A stretch of 56,732 nt of DNA. Origin: Gemmatimonas sp. UBA7669. GTDB taxonomy: Bacteria; Gemmatimonadota; Gemmatimonadetes; Gemmatimonadales; Gemmatimonadaceae. The notes under the pieces were generated by a model. That model made no database searches and was not told where the DNA came from. It saw nothing but the letters and a program-made list of their open reading frames with translations. A program made the translations under genes and the position numbers. Shown here piece after piece: positions 16,709-26,611 of this stretch (position 1 is its first letter; the number at the start of each line of letters is the position of its first letter). Location: positions 1 through 56,732 of the forward strand of contig NZ_DLHL01000007.1 of the NCBI RefSeq assembly GCF_002483225.1, read 5' to 3'.

Positions 16709-19678
16709 TCAGTTGACGGTGACGGAATACGAAGCCGTGCCCACGCCGCCGTCACGGTCCGTGACGGTGACGGTGATGACATAGGTGCCTGGTGCTGCGT
16801 AGGTCTTGCTGCGATTGAGCGGAGTCGCGGGCTGCACCAGCGTGGAGAACTGGGAGAGGGCCGAGCCATCGCCCCAGTTGATGCGCACCGTGTATGGGGC
16901 GTCGCGTGTGCCGGCGTCGCTGAAGCGCACGCCGAACAGTGCGCTCTGGCCGGCAGTCCAGGTGGCCGGTGGTACCGGCGTCACCACGGGCGCGCTGTTG
17001 GCAATACTTGCCACCGCCGTGCTGGTGTGCGAGGCGCCAAACTGATCACTCACGGTGAGGGACACGCTGTATGTGCCGTTCTGCACAAACACCTTGGACG
17101 GTGAGGCCGCCGTGGAGGTGGTGCCGTCACCGAACTGCCAGAGGTAGCTGAGGGTGGCGCCCGCATCCGGATCGAAGCTGCCGGACGACGAGAAGCTCAG
17201 CATCTCGCCTTCGACGCCAGCCCACGGACCGTTCAGCACCGCCGTCGGAAAGCGATTGCCGCGTTCGAGCTGCGTCTCGATTTCATCAGGGAGCAGCGAG
17301 AGCAGGTCGTAGCCGCTGAGGGTCTCCACCGCATCCACCGTGGTGGCATACTGCTCCCAGCCACCGGTCACGTCGGGATCGTTGCGCATGATGACGGCGT
17401 ACACCTGCGCCGTGTTGCGAGTGGTCACGTCGGCCAGACCCTGATCGCGCGGCAGTACCACCACAACCTTCCACACATGCGAGGGGATGGTGATCTTGCC
17501 CTCGTTCTTCACCGTGCCCTTGCTGCCCGTGGCGCCGGTCACGATGTACACTTCGCGATTGTTCAGGCGGGCGAGGTCGCCGACGAAGTTCTCGAACAAC
17601 GCCCAGGGCCCCTGATTCACCGCCGCGGCCTGCGGAATGATGTTGGTGAACAGGAAGCTGCGCGCGTTGTCGAGTGAACCGCTGGTGCGATCGAAGGAGC
17701 GCGCCAGATGGCCGCGGTCGATGGCGTAGCCTGCGCTATCTCCGGCGTCGGTATAGTCGGCCGTGGTGTAGCGCGGGAAATTCGCCGGCAGCTCGGGGTC
17801 GAAGGTGAAACAGTCGCAGCGATCGGCGCTACCAAAGTGCGTGGCCTCGAGGTTGTAGCTCACCCAGTTGGGAATTCCGCGCTGCGGGTTCCACGAGCTG
17901 GTGAACTCGGTGCGGCGCAGGATGTAGTCGTCACCCGGGGTCGCATCCACCGGATCACCGAACGCGGTGTTGCCGGCGTAGACGGCGTTTGCACCAGCCG
18001 TGGCCACCGTGGTGGCGAGGGTCAGGGTACGCGAGGCGCCAAGCGCTTCGGCGCGCACGGTGACGGTACCGGCCTGCAGCGCCGTGAGGACGCCGCGCTC
18101 GTCGATGGTGGCCGCGCCAAGTGGCGTCACGCTCCACGTGACAGGGGTGTTCACGACCGCATTGCTGGCGTCCCGCACGGTGGCGAACAATTGGTCCTGG
18201 TAGCCAACCGGAAGGGCTGGATCGCCATTGTCACGCCCAAAGACGGAAATGCTGTACGCGCCGCCCGGCGCGGCATCGGTGGCGCAACTCCCGAACGCCG
18301 AGGTGGCCGAACGCCACGCACTGCCGTCCACATTGCGCTGCAGCGACAAGCCAATGGGCGCGCCATCCTGCGCTACCCCGATGTTGGTGGACGTCAGACC
18401 GGCCGCCGGACCGTTGCTGGCGGTGAACACGCCCTCGTAGGAGATGAACTCCACCACTGCGCCCGCCGCGTTCACCAGCGCGAGACCATCGGGTTCACTG
18501 TTGGTGCCCGCGCCGCCGTTCTGAATGCCGCTGACGGCTTCCACGATCACACCGCGTGCACCACAGGTGGCGGGGATGACTCCCGTCAGCGCGCGGGTGA
18601 GATACGAGCTGCCGCCATTGCCGTTGTAGAACACCAGGCTCCAGCCACTGAGGTTGGTGCCGGCGGGTCCTTCCACTTCCACCCGTTCGTCCACATCACT
18701 GCCGACGTTGTCATAGTGCAGCTCCGTAATACGGACCGCGCCGCCACTTGGTGGTGGCGGCGTGACCACGGTGATGATCGCGCTGGCCGATGCGCCACTT
18801 GCTGCGGTGGCGGTGATGCTGGTCGTGCCCTCAACAATGGCCGTGACCGTGCCGTTGACCGACACGCTGGCAACGGCCGCATTGCTTGCGCTCCACGTCA
18901 ACGCAGCGCCGGCAATCACGGCATTGGCCGCGTCCCGCGCGGTGGCCGTAAGCGACAGCGTGGCGCCCGGCGCGAGCTCGGCGTTGGCGGGCGTGAGCTC
19001 GACCGTCGCCACCACGGCTGGAGGCGGTACTTCGCCGGCATCATTGCAGCTGCCAAAGGTGTTGGCCTTCGGTGCCTCCCAGGGGCCGGCCGCCGTACGC
19101 TGCAGCGAATGCCCAATGGGTGTGGTACCAATCTCGGACTGCCCGACATCCACGGAGGTGAGGCCGGCCGCCACGGCGGCGCCAGCGGCCACAGTGAAGC
19201 TGCCCTCGTACGACAGCAACTCCACGACGGTGCCCTGCGCATTCACCAGCGCGAAGCCGTCGTTGCCACCGTTCTGCAGACCGTCGGTGGCGTACGAGAG
19301 CACGACCACACCACGGTCACCGCAGGTTGCAGGAATGATCGTACCGCTCGGGAACGGGACAGCGGTGATGGCCGAGTTGGCCGCAAGGCCACCAAGGTAG
19401 ATCGTCGCTGCGGAAGGTGTCGACCCGTTGAAGCGCACGATGCTCCAACCGGTCAGGTCAGTGCCCGCCGGGCCGCTGATTTCGATAGCCTCGCCGACAT
19501 CGCCGCCGGCGTTGTCGTAGTGGAACTCGCTGATGCGCACCGTGGGGCCCGCGGCACCATTGAAGCGCGCTGCGCTTGCAAGAACGGGGGCGACGGGTGT
19601 GCGATCGGCACACGCGGCCAGGGTGACGCCGACGCTGCACAACACCAGCGCAGCGGCGCGCCGAAGTGAGGCGGACAT
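16709..19678 (-). CDS. Lamin-tail/NUC1 DNA-RNA nonspecific endonuclease lipoprotein
   Basis: A 989-aa secreted multidomain protein. The start at 19678 gives a lipoprotein signal (LVLCSVGVTLAACADR, lipobox LAAC). Then come a lamin-tail domain (about 35-205), a BIG2-like Ig domain (about 220-300), a second lamin-tail domain (about 313-470), another Ig-like stretch (about 480-555), a NUC1 nuclease (about 564-800) with its DRGH catalytic motif (His657 in YAIDRGHLARSFDRT), and two PKD-type domains (FPTAVLNGPW... and the C-terminal INWGDGS...VTVTDRDGG). It probably degrades extracellular nucleic acid at the cell surface. Longer upstream starts give no signal peptide. Only the NUC1 and lipobox calls rest on diagnostic residues; domain edges are approximate. 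Confidence 0.85.
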   Translation of the reverse strand: MSASLRRAAALVLCSVGVTLAACADRTPVAPVLASAARFNGAAGPTVRISEFHYDNAGGDVGEAIEISGPAGTDLTGWSIVRFNGSTPSAATIYLGGLAANSAITAVPFPSGTIIPATCGDRGVVVLSYATDGLQNGGNDGFALVNAQGTVVELLSYEGSFTVAAGAAVAAGLTSVDVGQSEIGTTPIGHSLQRTAAGPWEAPKANTFGSCNDAGEVPPPAVVATVELTPANAELAPGATLSLTATARDAANAVIAGAALTWSASNAAVASVSVNGTVTAIVEGTTSITATAASGASASAIITVVTPPPPSGGAVRITELHYDNVGSDVDERVEVEGPAGTNLSGWSLVFYNGNGGSSYLTRALTGVIPATCGARGVIVEAVSGIQNGGAGTNSEPDGLALVNAAGAVVEFISYEGVFTASNGPAAGLTSTNIGVAQDGAPIGLSLQRNVDGSAWRSATSAFGSCATDAAPGGAYSISVFGRDNGDPALPVGYQDQLFATVRDASNAVVNTPVTWSVTPLGAATIDERGVLTALQAGTVTVRAEALGASRTLTLATTVATAGANAVYAGNTAFGDPVDATPGDDYILRRTEFTSSWNPQRGIPNWVSYNLEATHFGSADRCDCFTFDPELPANFPRYTTADYTDAGDSAGYAIDRGHLARSFDRTSGSLDNARSFLFTNIIPQAAAVNQGPWALFENFVGDLARLNNREVYIVTGATGSKGTVKNEGKITIPSHVWKVVVVLPRDQGLADVTTRNTAQVYAVIMRNDPDVTGGWEQYATTVDAVETLSGYDLLSLLPDEIETQLERGNRFPTAVLNGPWAGVEGEMLSFSSSGSFDPDAGATLSYLWQFGDGTTSTAASPSKVFVQNGTYSVSLTVSDQFGASHTSTAVASIANSAPVVTPVPPATWTAGQSALFGVRFSDAGTRDAPYTVRINWGDGSALSQFSTLVQPATPLNRSKTYAAPGTYVITVTVTDRDGGVGTASYSVTVN

Positions 19679-19821
19679 GGACCAAGGGGCAAGAGGAGAC
19701 GGGTGGGATTGCGAGCCTGCAAGCTCGTATACGCGCCCGACCGGCGCACGGTCATTCGGCCCGTGCGCGGTCACGATCGGGCAACGCCCCGGTGACTGTG
19801 ACAGCAGGACCATGAACGTCG

Positions 19822-19854
19822 ACGCCCCCGGTCGCGCATGGCAACCGGGGGCGT
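19822..19854. terminator. Stem-loop terminator between two minus-strand genes
   Basis: A perfect 11-bp GC-rich stem (ACGCCCCCGGT at 19822-19832 with 19844-19854) and an 11-nt loop, lying between the second PEP-CTERM gene (upstream on the minus strand) and the nuclease gene. It would end the transcript of the 19883-20581 gene. Confidence 0.7.
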
Positions 19855-19882
19855 GACCGCCGTCACGTGCGGCGTACTGCGA

Positions 19883-20581
19883 TCAGGCGTGCGGTGCAGC
19901 GCTCAGGTTGCGCCGACGACTGCGGCGCCAGAGCAACATCGCGCCGGGTACAAGCAACACTGCCGACAACGGCTCAGGTACCTTCGTGGCCCCTTCAGCC
20001 AACACCAGATTGTTGACGGTGGCGAAGTGGAAGTCGATGGAGGACGAGATAACGACCGGTGAAAGGAACAGCGAGGCCACCTGGTCATCGAAGACCACAC
20101 CGAAGAAGCCGTCCGGCGAAGTGGTGATGAGGGTTGTGGTGTACTCGGCGCCGTGAACGTTCTTTGCCCGAACGAAGATGGGCAGGCTCACCGGTGTACC
20201 GTTGAAGTCCGTCGCGAAGAAGAAGCCTCCAATCCCGCGGATGGAACTGTCAAACCCACTGAAGGTGATGCCCGATCCGGCCGTTTCCTCGGACAGCCAC
20301 CAATCGCCCGGGTTGTCGGTGGACTCGACAGGAAAGAACTGGTCGAGCGGTGCGGCCGCTGCCGCCACCTGATATCCATAACCACCAGCCGCACGCGACA
20401 GCGGACCACCGATCTGCTCGTTCAGATCGTCGAAGCTGTCCACGCCATAGGGCCCAACGGCACCGAGAAAGCTGGCGAAGTCGGTGAAGGTGGATTGTGC
20501 GGCCAGCGGAGCGGCGGGGATGGCCGTCGCGGCCAGAACGACAGTCGCAGCCGAGAGGGCGCGACGGAGTGACTGCCACAT
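19883..20581 (-). CDS. PEP-CTERM sorting-domain protein
   Basis: A 232-aa exported protein: signal peptide (LSAATVVLAATAIPAAPLAAQ), a body with a single predicted beta-sandwich (STFTDFASFLGAVGPYGVDSFDDL..., GGFFFATDFNGTPVSLPIFV), and a PEP-CTERM tail VPEPLS, hydrophobic VLLVPGAMLLWRR, RSRRR. The start at 20581 is the first Met giving a signal peptide and lies close behind a GGGGTG. It resembles the other PEP-CTERM protein (15972-16700) only in its tail. Function unknown; likely a surface or matrix protein. Confidence 0.83.
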   Translation of the reverse strand: MWQSLRRALSAATVVLAATAIPAAPLAAQSTFTDFASFLGAVGPYGVDSFDDLNEQIGGPLSRAAGGYGYQVAAAAAPLDQFFPVESTDNPGDWWLSEETAGSGITFSGFDSSIRGIGGFFFATDFNGTPVSLPIFVRAKNVHGAEYTTTLITTSPDGFFGVVFDDQVASLFLSPVVISSSIDFHFATVNNLVLAEGATKVPEPLSAVLLVPGAMLLWRRSRRRNLSAAPHA

Positions 20582-20625
20582 CAAAGCACCCCGAAGTGAA
20601 GAGAAGGTGGTCAAAGGAAGATGCC

Positions 20626-22868
20626 TCAGAACGGGGAGCAGGTGATGCTGCCCTGCCGGAGTGCAAAGCCGGACAACTGGTTGTCGTCGGCCCACAGTGC
20701 AGGACGCGTGCCATTCACGCAAGCCGATAGCGGCGCGAACGTGAAGCCTTCGTTGTTGGTGTTGGGCAAGCCCGTCGGACGCTCGAAACGCTCGCGCACG
20801 ACGAACTGGCCACGTGTGACCGAACCATCCTGCGTGTCGATGCGATGCACGGCGCTGCGACCCTGACAGGTGCGTCGCAGATCACCCACAGCTGCCCGAG
20901 TTCCGCATCAAAGGTCAGGTCCATGGCCCCCGGGTATCCGCCCGCAAACGACGCCACGCGGGTGAAGCTGCCGTTCACATGATCGAGCGCGAAGGCATGC
21001 ACCATGCCGGTGCCTTCCACGGCCACGAGGAAGAGACCCCCCTGATGATTGGGGTAGTCGGCCGGCGAGTACGCGCGACCCTTGCTCTCGTCCAGGAAAC
21101 CACGCGCGGTGAGATACGCATCGGGTACGAAGGTGATGCCTTCGAGACCAAGATTTGCGCCAACGGCCGGCAGTGCCGCTGTCAGATTCCACTCGTGTGT
21201 CGCTACGAGGGTCGCGCCGTTTTCCACCGCCACATCATAGCGCAGGATGCTCAGGCGACTCACGCTGCTCGCGTTGTTGTTGCGCTCGGCCGACACATAA
21301 ATGGCCGTACCGCGTGCCACCACGCCTTCCGCGTCCACATCACCCGTGCCATCGGGATAGCGCAGCGCCTTGCCGTTGCTCCACAGGCGCGATGCCCGCG
21401 GTGTCCAGATGCCGTTCACGTTGGTGAGACGGTACAGCGTGCCCGGTCCGTTCTTGACCGCCCACACCACACCGGTCGGAACACCCGCCACACTCTGGAA
21501 GGACAGGCCGCTCATGTTGCTGCCGAACGTATTGGCCGCGTCCACGGTGCTGACCGTGGCGCTGCCGGGCCAGGCGAGAAACGAGAGTGGTGTGCCGCAG
21601 ACGTTGGCCGTGCCGCGTGTGGACACCGTGGTGGAAGCGAAGGCGCCCGTGCCATCCGGGCAGCGACCATAGGTGAGCGCTGCATGGGTAGGCCACGCGT
21701 AGCTGTCTACCAGCGTGACGCCCCCCGGTGCAAAGAGGCGGGCCTCGTCGCCGCCCCCGAGCCCGAAGCCAAACTGGCTCTCCAGCAGCACCAGATAGCC
21801 GTTGGCGGGAATCACCGTGCCGCCGGGCAGCGTGTAGCCGCGCGTATTGTCATTGTCACGGAACACATAGCCGGAGAGATCGACGGGCTGCGCCGAGGTG
21901 TTGAAGAGCTCCACCCAATCCCCGACGACGTCTCCGTTGCTCTCCACCTCATTGATCTTCACGGCGGCAGTGGGCGCACCACAGTTGTTCGTGCTGCCGC
22001 GGGTACTGGCCTGCGTGGTGACGAAGGTGCCGGTGCCATCGGGGCAGCGGCCGTAGGTCGTGGCCGCGTGCACCGACCAGGTGTAGCTGTCGGCCAGCGT
22101 CACCCCGTCAGGGCGAAACAGCCGCACCGCATCGGAGCCGCCGAGACCAAAGCCGAAGGTGCTCTCGAGAAACACCAGATGTCCCTGCGCGGGAATGAAT
22201 GTGCCCGCAGGAATGACATAGCGCTGCGCGTCGTTGTTGTCGCTGAGTACGAAGCCGCCAACATCAGCCGGTGCGAGAGACGGATTGTACAGTTCAATCC
22301 AGTCGCCCGCGTCATCGCCGCTGGATTCGACTTCGTTGATGACCACGCGCACGCTGCAGTCGTTGGCGGCGCCCTTGGTGGACAGCGTGGACGTGGCCCA
22401 ATTGGACGAGCCATCCGGGCAACGCGCGTAGGTCGTGGCCGCGTGGGTCGGCCAGCTGTACTGGTCGATAATCGTCACGCCGTCTGGCGCGAAGAGCCGC
22501 GCCTGATCGGCGGCCCCCAGTCCGAACGCAAACTGGTTGCCTTCGTCGAGCACGAGAAAACCACCCGCCGGAATGACGGAACCGGCCGGCAGCCGGTCCG
22601 TGCGGGCATTGTTGTCATCGCGGATGTAGAAGCCGCTCAGGTCCACCGCCTCGGAACCGGCGTTGTACAGCTCAATCCAGTCGCCTGGCGTGCCCTGATT
22701 GGATTCGACTTCGTTGATGAAGATGGTACCGACGAGTGCGCTGGGGGCGACCACGTCGCGGGCCGCACGCAAATTGTCAGGTGCGGACAGGGGAGCGTCC
22801 GGCGCGCAACTGGCCAGTGCGGCAAGCGCCACCAGCATTGCGGCGCGGAGAGTAAATGGGCGGGACAA
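20626..22868 (-). pseudogene. Lamin-tail/beta-propeller lipoprotein, frameshifted
   Basis: Translation starts best at a TTG (22868) six bases after AAGGTGA, giving a lipoprotein signal (MLVALAALASCAPD). Three lamin-tail domains follow, each with INEVES...GDWIELYN or VELFN (about 48, 172 and 303), then a propeller-like esterase/phytase-type region from about 430 (FLAWPGSATVST, LEGITFVPD, MDLTFDAELGQLWVICDA). Near 20871-20876 the family sequence leaves its frame: the original frame becomes an Arg/Ser-rich tail ending at 20715. The next frame resumes with CQGRSAVHRIDTQDGS and ends naturally with FALRQGSITCSPF at 20626. One missing base explains this. It may be a true decay event or a sequencing error; the rest looks fully coding. 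Confidence 0.72.
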
Positions 22869-23043
22869 GATGTCACCTTGAGAGTAGGGGGAGCGCGAAG
22901 GATCGGTCGCTCCGGTCACACCCTGCCCATGTCCAGGTCGCGATGGCGTCACGGCGCCAAGCTTCGGTTCACGCGCTACATTCCCGTCAACCACGGGTGG
23001 CCCGCGCCGGGCTGCCCGTCGTCACCCACACCCCACCAGTGAC

Positions 23044-23652
23044 ATGTTCAAGAAATTCGCCGCCGAGGCCCTCGGGCTCAGCGACATCGGCATCATCGTG
23101 CAGCCGAAGGATTTCGACAAGGTCGATGCCGACGACTACCTGTTCCACGAAGATCAGGAGCGCATCTATTTCCTGATCAAGTCGAAGAAGGACGAGTACT
23201 GCTTCACCAACCTCGCCCTCATTCATGTGGACGGCGAAAGTGCCATCTCGAGCAAGCGCGCCATTCGCCGCTACGACTATGCCTACTACGCCATTGGCAA
23301 TGTCGGTATCGAAACGGCCGGCACGATCGATCTGGACGTGGAGCTCAAGTTCAGCATCGGCGACAAGCTGTTCAGCATCGATGTGCGCAAGGACTATCTC
23401 GAGGCCCTGAAGGACATCTACAAGGCGCTGCACACCATCGGCAAGCTGCAGCGTCAGGACGAGATCGCGCGCAACAACGCCATGTCGGCGGCCTCGGTGG
23501 TGGGCTCCATGCTCAAGCTCAACAGCCCGGCGGCGCCCGGCGCCGTGGTGGAGCACTACCAGTCCATGCTGGCGGCTCTCAATACGGCGGTGCTCGAGCA
23601 GCACCTGCGCAAGGACTTCAGCGGCGTCTTCGAGAAGTACATTCACGCCTGA
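23044..23652 (+). CDS. Bacterial PH-domain protein (YvbH-type)
   Basis: A 202-aa soluble protein. Residues about 1-125 read like the bacterial pleckstrin-homology domain of the YvbH group (LHEDQERIYFLIKSKKDEYCFTNLALIHVDGESAISSKRAIRRYDY, then IDLDVELKFSIGDKLFSIDV). The C-terminal part (about 135-200) is helical and matches the usual oligomerisation extension. No signal or membrane segment is seen. The biological role of these proteins is not established. It stands alone and is followed by a terminator. Confidence 0.72.
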   Translation: MFKKFAAEALGLSDIGIIVQPKDFDKVDADDYLFHEDQERIYFLIKSKKDEYCFTNLALIHVDGESAISSKRAIRRYDYAYYAIGNVGIETAGTIDLDVELKFSIGDKLFSIDVRKDYLEALKDIYKALHTIGKLQRQDEIARNNAMSAASVVGSMLKLNSPAAPGAVVEHYQSMLAALNTAVLEQHLRKDFSGVFEKYIHA

Positions 23653-23693
23653 CTCGGGAGGCCGCGCAACCTCGGCGGGTCCTGCGGTGTCTC

Positions 23694-23730
23694 AGTGGAG
23701 CGGTGGGGCGTTTCGTCCCACCGTTTCACT
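23694..23730. terminator. Stem-loop terminator after the PH-domain gene
   Basis: AGTGGAGCGGTGGG (23694-23707) pairs with CCCACCGTTTCACT (23717-23730), a 14-bp stem with two imperfect pairs and a 9-nt loop containing TTTCGT. Confidence 0.6.
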
Positions 23731-23889
23731 GGTGACCGGATGGCTGGGACGATGTGTCCCTTTGCATGATGATCCGGTTAACAGTGGATGAAAAGTCGTT
23801 GAACCGGCCCGCCCGGTTGCTCCGCCCGCTGCAACGCGGCTGCAAATTGGCGACGCCATTGGTCCTCTCTCCCTCCAAATGTCCTGCCC

Positions 23890-25215
23890 ATGCGTCAGCT
23901 CTTCGCATCCCGGGGGCGTGTTGCCCTCACTGTTGGTGTACTGCTCGTTGGCGCTTCTGCCATTCTCTATGCGCGTGACGGCGATGGTGCCGCGGCCGTA
24001 GCCTCCGTTGTGCCGGTCAAGCAGGGTGACTTTACGGTCGTGGTGACCACCGCCGGCGAACTGCGGGCGCGCAAGTTTGTGCAGATCACGCTGCCGCCCA
24101 ACACCCAGCAGGCTGAAGCATATCAGCTCAAGATTCAGACCATCGTTCCGGAAGGCACGGTGGTGAAGGCTGGCGATGTGGTGGCCGATCTCGACCGATC
24201 GCCGCTCGCCACCAAAATGCAGGAAGTCATGCTGGCCCTGCAGAAGGCCGAGGCGCAGCACACGCAGGCGCAGCTCGATACCACCCTCACGCTGTCGCAG
24301 GCGCGGGAAGACCTGCGCAACATGCAGCTGCAGCTCGAAGAGAAGCGCATTGCCAAGGACCAGGCGCAGTTCGAGGCGCCCAGTGTGAAGCGACAGGCGG
24401 AGATTGATCTCGAGAAGGCCACACGCGCGCTGGCCAAGGCGACTACCGACTACAAGACCAAGCAGGAGCAGGCAGCGGCCAAGATGCGCGAGGTGGGCTC
24501 CGATCTTGATCGGCAGCGCAACCGCATGACCACCATACAGACGGTCATGGAGGGCTTCACCATCAAGGCGCCCTCAGACGGCATGGTCATTTACGTGAAG
24601 GAATGGAACGGCCGCAAGAAGACGGCCGGCTCACAGGTCACCCCGTGGGAGCCCACGGTGGCCACCTTGCCCGATCTCACGCAGATGGAGTCGGTGACCT
24701 ATCTCAATGAAATCGATGTGCGCAAGGTGGCGGTCAACCAGCCCGTGCGCATCTCGCTGGATGCCGACCCCAGCAAGGTGCTGGAAGGCGTCATCAGTCA
24801 GGTGGCCAACGTGGGAGAGCAGCGGCCCAATGCCGATGCCAAGGTGTTCGAGGTGCATGTGAACATCACCAAGCCCGACACCACCTTGCGACCCGGCATG
24901 ACGACATCCAACGCCGTGCTCACGCAAACCGTGAAGAACGCGCTGTACGTGCCGCTCGAAGCGGTGCACAGTGACAGCAACACGACCTTTGTGTACAAGC
25001 GCAACGGGACGAGCACCGTGCGGCAGGAAGTGCTGACCGGCGCCATGAATGACGACGAGGTGGTCATCACTGCGGGGCTGACGGCGTCCGATCGGGTGCT
25101 GCTGTCTGCACCGACCGACGGTCTCAAACTGTCGCTGGTGGCGCTGCCTCCGTCGGTCAAGCCGGTGCCGGGCGGCGACACGGCCGTAGGCGCCAAGAAG
25201 GTCGGAGCACCCTGA
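23890..25215 (+). CDS. Efflux periplasmic adaptor subunit (MacA/HlyD-type)
   Basis: A 441-aa membrane-fusion protein. An N-terminal anchor (VALTVGVLLVGASAILYA) precedes the first half of the lipoyl-like domain (VVVTTAGELRARKFVQI). A long Gln/Lys/Glu-rich coiled-coil hairpin (about 105-215), the returning lipoyl half (GFTIKAPSDGMVIYV), a beta-barrel and a C-terminal membrane-proximal domain (ALYVPLEAVHSDSNTTFVYKRNG) follow. It would bridge the permease that follows to the TolC-type channel, also in this operon. Its stop is one base from the permease start. What is pumped cannot be read from the sequence. Confidence 0.88.
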   Translation: MRQLFASRGRVALTVGVLLVGASAILYARDGDGAAAVASVVPVKQGDFTVVVTTAGELRARKFVQITLPPNTQQAEAYQLKIQTIVPEGTVVKAGDVVADLDRSPLATKMQEVMLALQKAEAQHTQAQLDTTLTLSQAREDLRNMQLQLEEKRIAKDQAQFEAPSVKRQAEIDLEKATRALAKATTDYKTKQEQAAAKMREVGSDLDRQRNRMTTIQTVMEGFTIKAPSDGMVIYVKEWNGRKKTAGSQVTPWEPTVATLPDLTQMESVTYLNEIDVRKVAVNQPVRISLDADPSKVLEGVISQVANVGEQRPNADAKVFEVHVNITKPDTTLRPGMTTSNAVLTQTVKNALYVPLEAVHSDSNTTFVYKRNGTSTVRQEVLTGAMNDDEVVITAGLTASDRVLLSAPTDGLKLSLVALPPSVKPVPGGDTAVGAKKVGAP

Positions 25216-25216
25216 C

Positions 25217-26611
25217 ATGACAGGCACAACTGGAGGGCGATGGCGCGAGTTCAGCGCCATCGCAATGTTTGCGTTGCGCGCCGGTGTCGAAGCGCTGTCA
25301 CACAACGCCCTGCGCGCCGGCCTGACCTCGCTTGGCATTCTCTTTGGTGTGGCCTCGGTCATTGCCATGCTGGCCATCGGACGCGGCGCCGAGCAGGAAA
25401 TTCTCGAGCAGATGCGCCTGCTCGGCAGCAACAACATCATCGTCAAACCCATCGTCGAGCAGAAGGAAGAAGCGGCGCAGGCGGCTGGAGAGAAACAGCC
25501 GCGGCGCTGGACGCCGGGCCTCACGGCACGTGATGGCGAAAGCGTGAAACGCATCATCCCCGAGGTGGAGCATACGTCGGGCGAGATCGTGCTCAACACG
25601 CTCATCACCCGTGAGGGTCGGCGGCGAAGTGGCAAGCTGGTGGGAGTCGATACGGCCTACTTCTCGCTGCTCAATCTCGATCTGGCGTCGGGGCACTTGT
25701 TTACGCCTTCGCAGATTGCCGGCGCACGCCCGGTGGCCATCATCGGCGCCGGCGTGAAGGCACGTTTCTTCACCACCGAAGACCCCATTGGACGCCGCAT
25801 CAAGGTGGGCGACAACTGGCTGACGGTGGTGGGCGTACTGGCCGATCGCGCGCTGAGTGAGCAGACGGCGCAGCGCCTCGGGATTCGCGATGCGAACCTC
25901 GACGTGTATGTGCCCATGTCCACCATGCTGCTGCGTTACCGCGACCGCGCGCGGCTGAGTGCACGCGACATCGAGCAGGCGGCGCGTGACGGCGAGGTGG
26001 TGTTCGTGGCTGCCGGCGGCTCGCAGGAAGACGCCGAGCGTCAGGCCGAGCGTCGCAACTATCACCAGCTCGACCGGCTCATCGTGCGGGTACGCGAAGC
26101 CGAGGCCGTGACCAACACCGCGGAGGTGCTGCGCCGCATGCTGGAGCGTCGGCACAACAGCGTGGTCGACTTCGAGATTTCCGTGCCCGAGGAGTTGCTG
26201 CGTCAGGAGCAGCGCACGCGTACGATCTTCAATCTGGTGCTGGGTGCCATCGCGTCCATTTCATTGGTCGTAGGCGGCATCGGCATCATGAACATCATGC
26301 TGGCCTCGGTGCTCGAACGCATTCGAGAGATTGGTGTGCGTCGCGCGCTGGGGGCTACGCAGCGCGAAATCCTCGCGCAGTTCCTGGCCGAGGCCATTCT
26401 CATCAGTCTGGCTGGCGGCATTGCCGGCATTCTGGTGGGTGGCGGGCTGAGTTTCGCCATCGAGCGTTTTGCCGACATCAAGACCATCGTGTCGGCCATG
26501 TCGGTGATCGTGGCGTTCGGTGTGTCCATCACGGTTGGTCTGGTGTTCGGCATTCTTCCCGCCTGGCGCGCGGCCCGTCAGGATCCTGTTGTCTGCTTGA
26601 GGTACGAATGA
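25217..26611 (+). CDS. MacB/FtsX-type ABC transporter permease
   Basis: A 464-aa inner-membrane permease. One N-terminal membrane helix (LTSLGILFGVASVIAMLAIG) precedes a large periplasmic core (about 70-320). Three helices close the protein (about 335-455), with the FtsX signature GGIGIMNIMLASVLERIREIGVRRALGA. The protein has no Walker motifs, and no ABC ATPase is encoded next to it, unlike the usual adaptor-ATPase-permease order. The nucleotide-binding subunit must be supplied from elsewhere, or was lost. Its last bases overlap the TolC-type gene by 4 nt (ATGA). Confidence 0.88.
   Translation: MTGTTGGRWREFSAIAMFALRAGVEALSHNALRAGLTSLGILFGVASVIAMLAIGRGAEQEILEQMRLLGSNNIIVKPIVEQKEEAAQAAGEKQPRRWTPGLTARDGESVKRIIPEVEHTSGEIVLNTLITREGRRRSGKLVGVDTAYFSLLNLDLASGHLFTPSQIAGARPVAIIGAGVKARFFTTEDPIGRRIKVGDNWLTVVGVLADRALSEQTAQRLGIRDANLDVYVPMSTMLLRYRDRARLSARDIEQAARDGEVVFVAAGGSQEDAERQAERRNYHQLDRLIVRVREAEAVTNTAEVLRRMLERRHNSVVDFEISVPEELLRQEQRTRTIFNLVLGAIASISLVVGGIGIMNIMLASVLERIREIGVRRALGATQREILAQFLAEAILISLAGGIAGILVGGGLSFAIERFADIKTIVSAMSVIVAFGVSITVGLVFGILPAWRAARQDPVVCLRYE

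Noticed and set aside
17708..19669. A 653-codon plus-strand frame opposite the nuclease gene
   Set aside because: Composition is Gly/Arg/His-biased with no domains; the minus strand encodes recognisable lamin-tail and NUC1 domains.
20979..23042. A 687-codon plus-strand frame opposite the lamin-tail lipoprotein
   Set aside because: Periodic antisense of repeated lamin-tail domains; no family sequence and no ribosome site.
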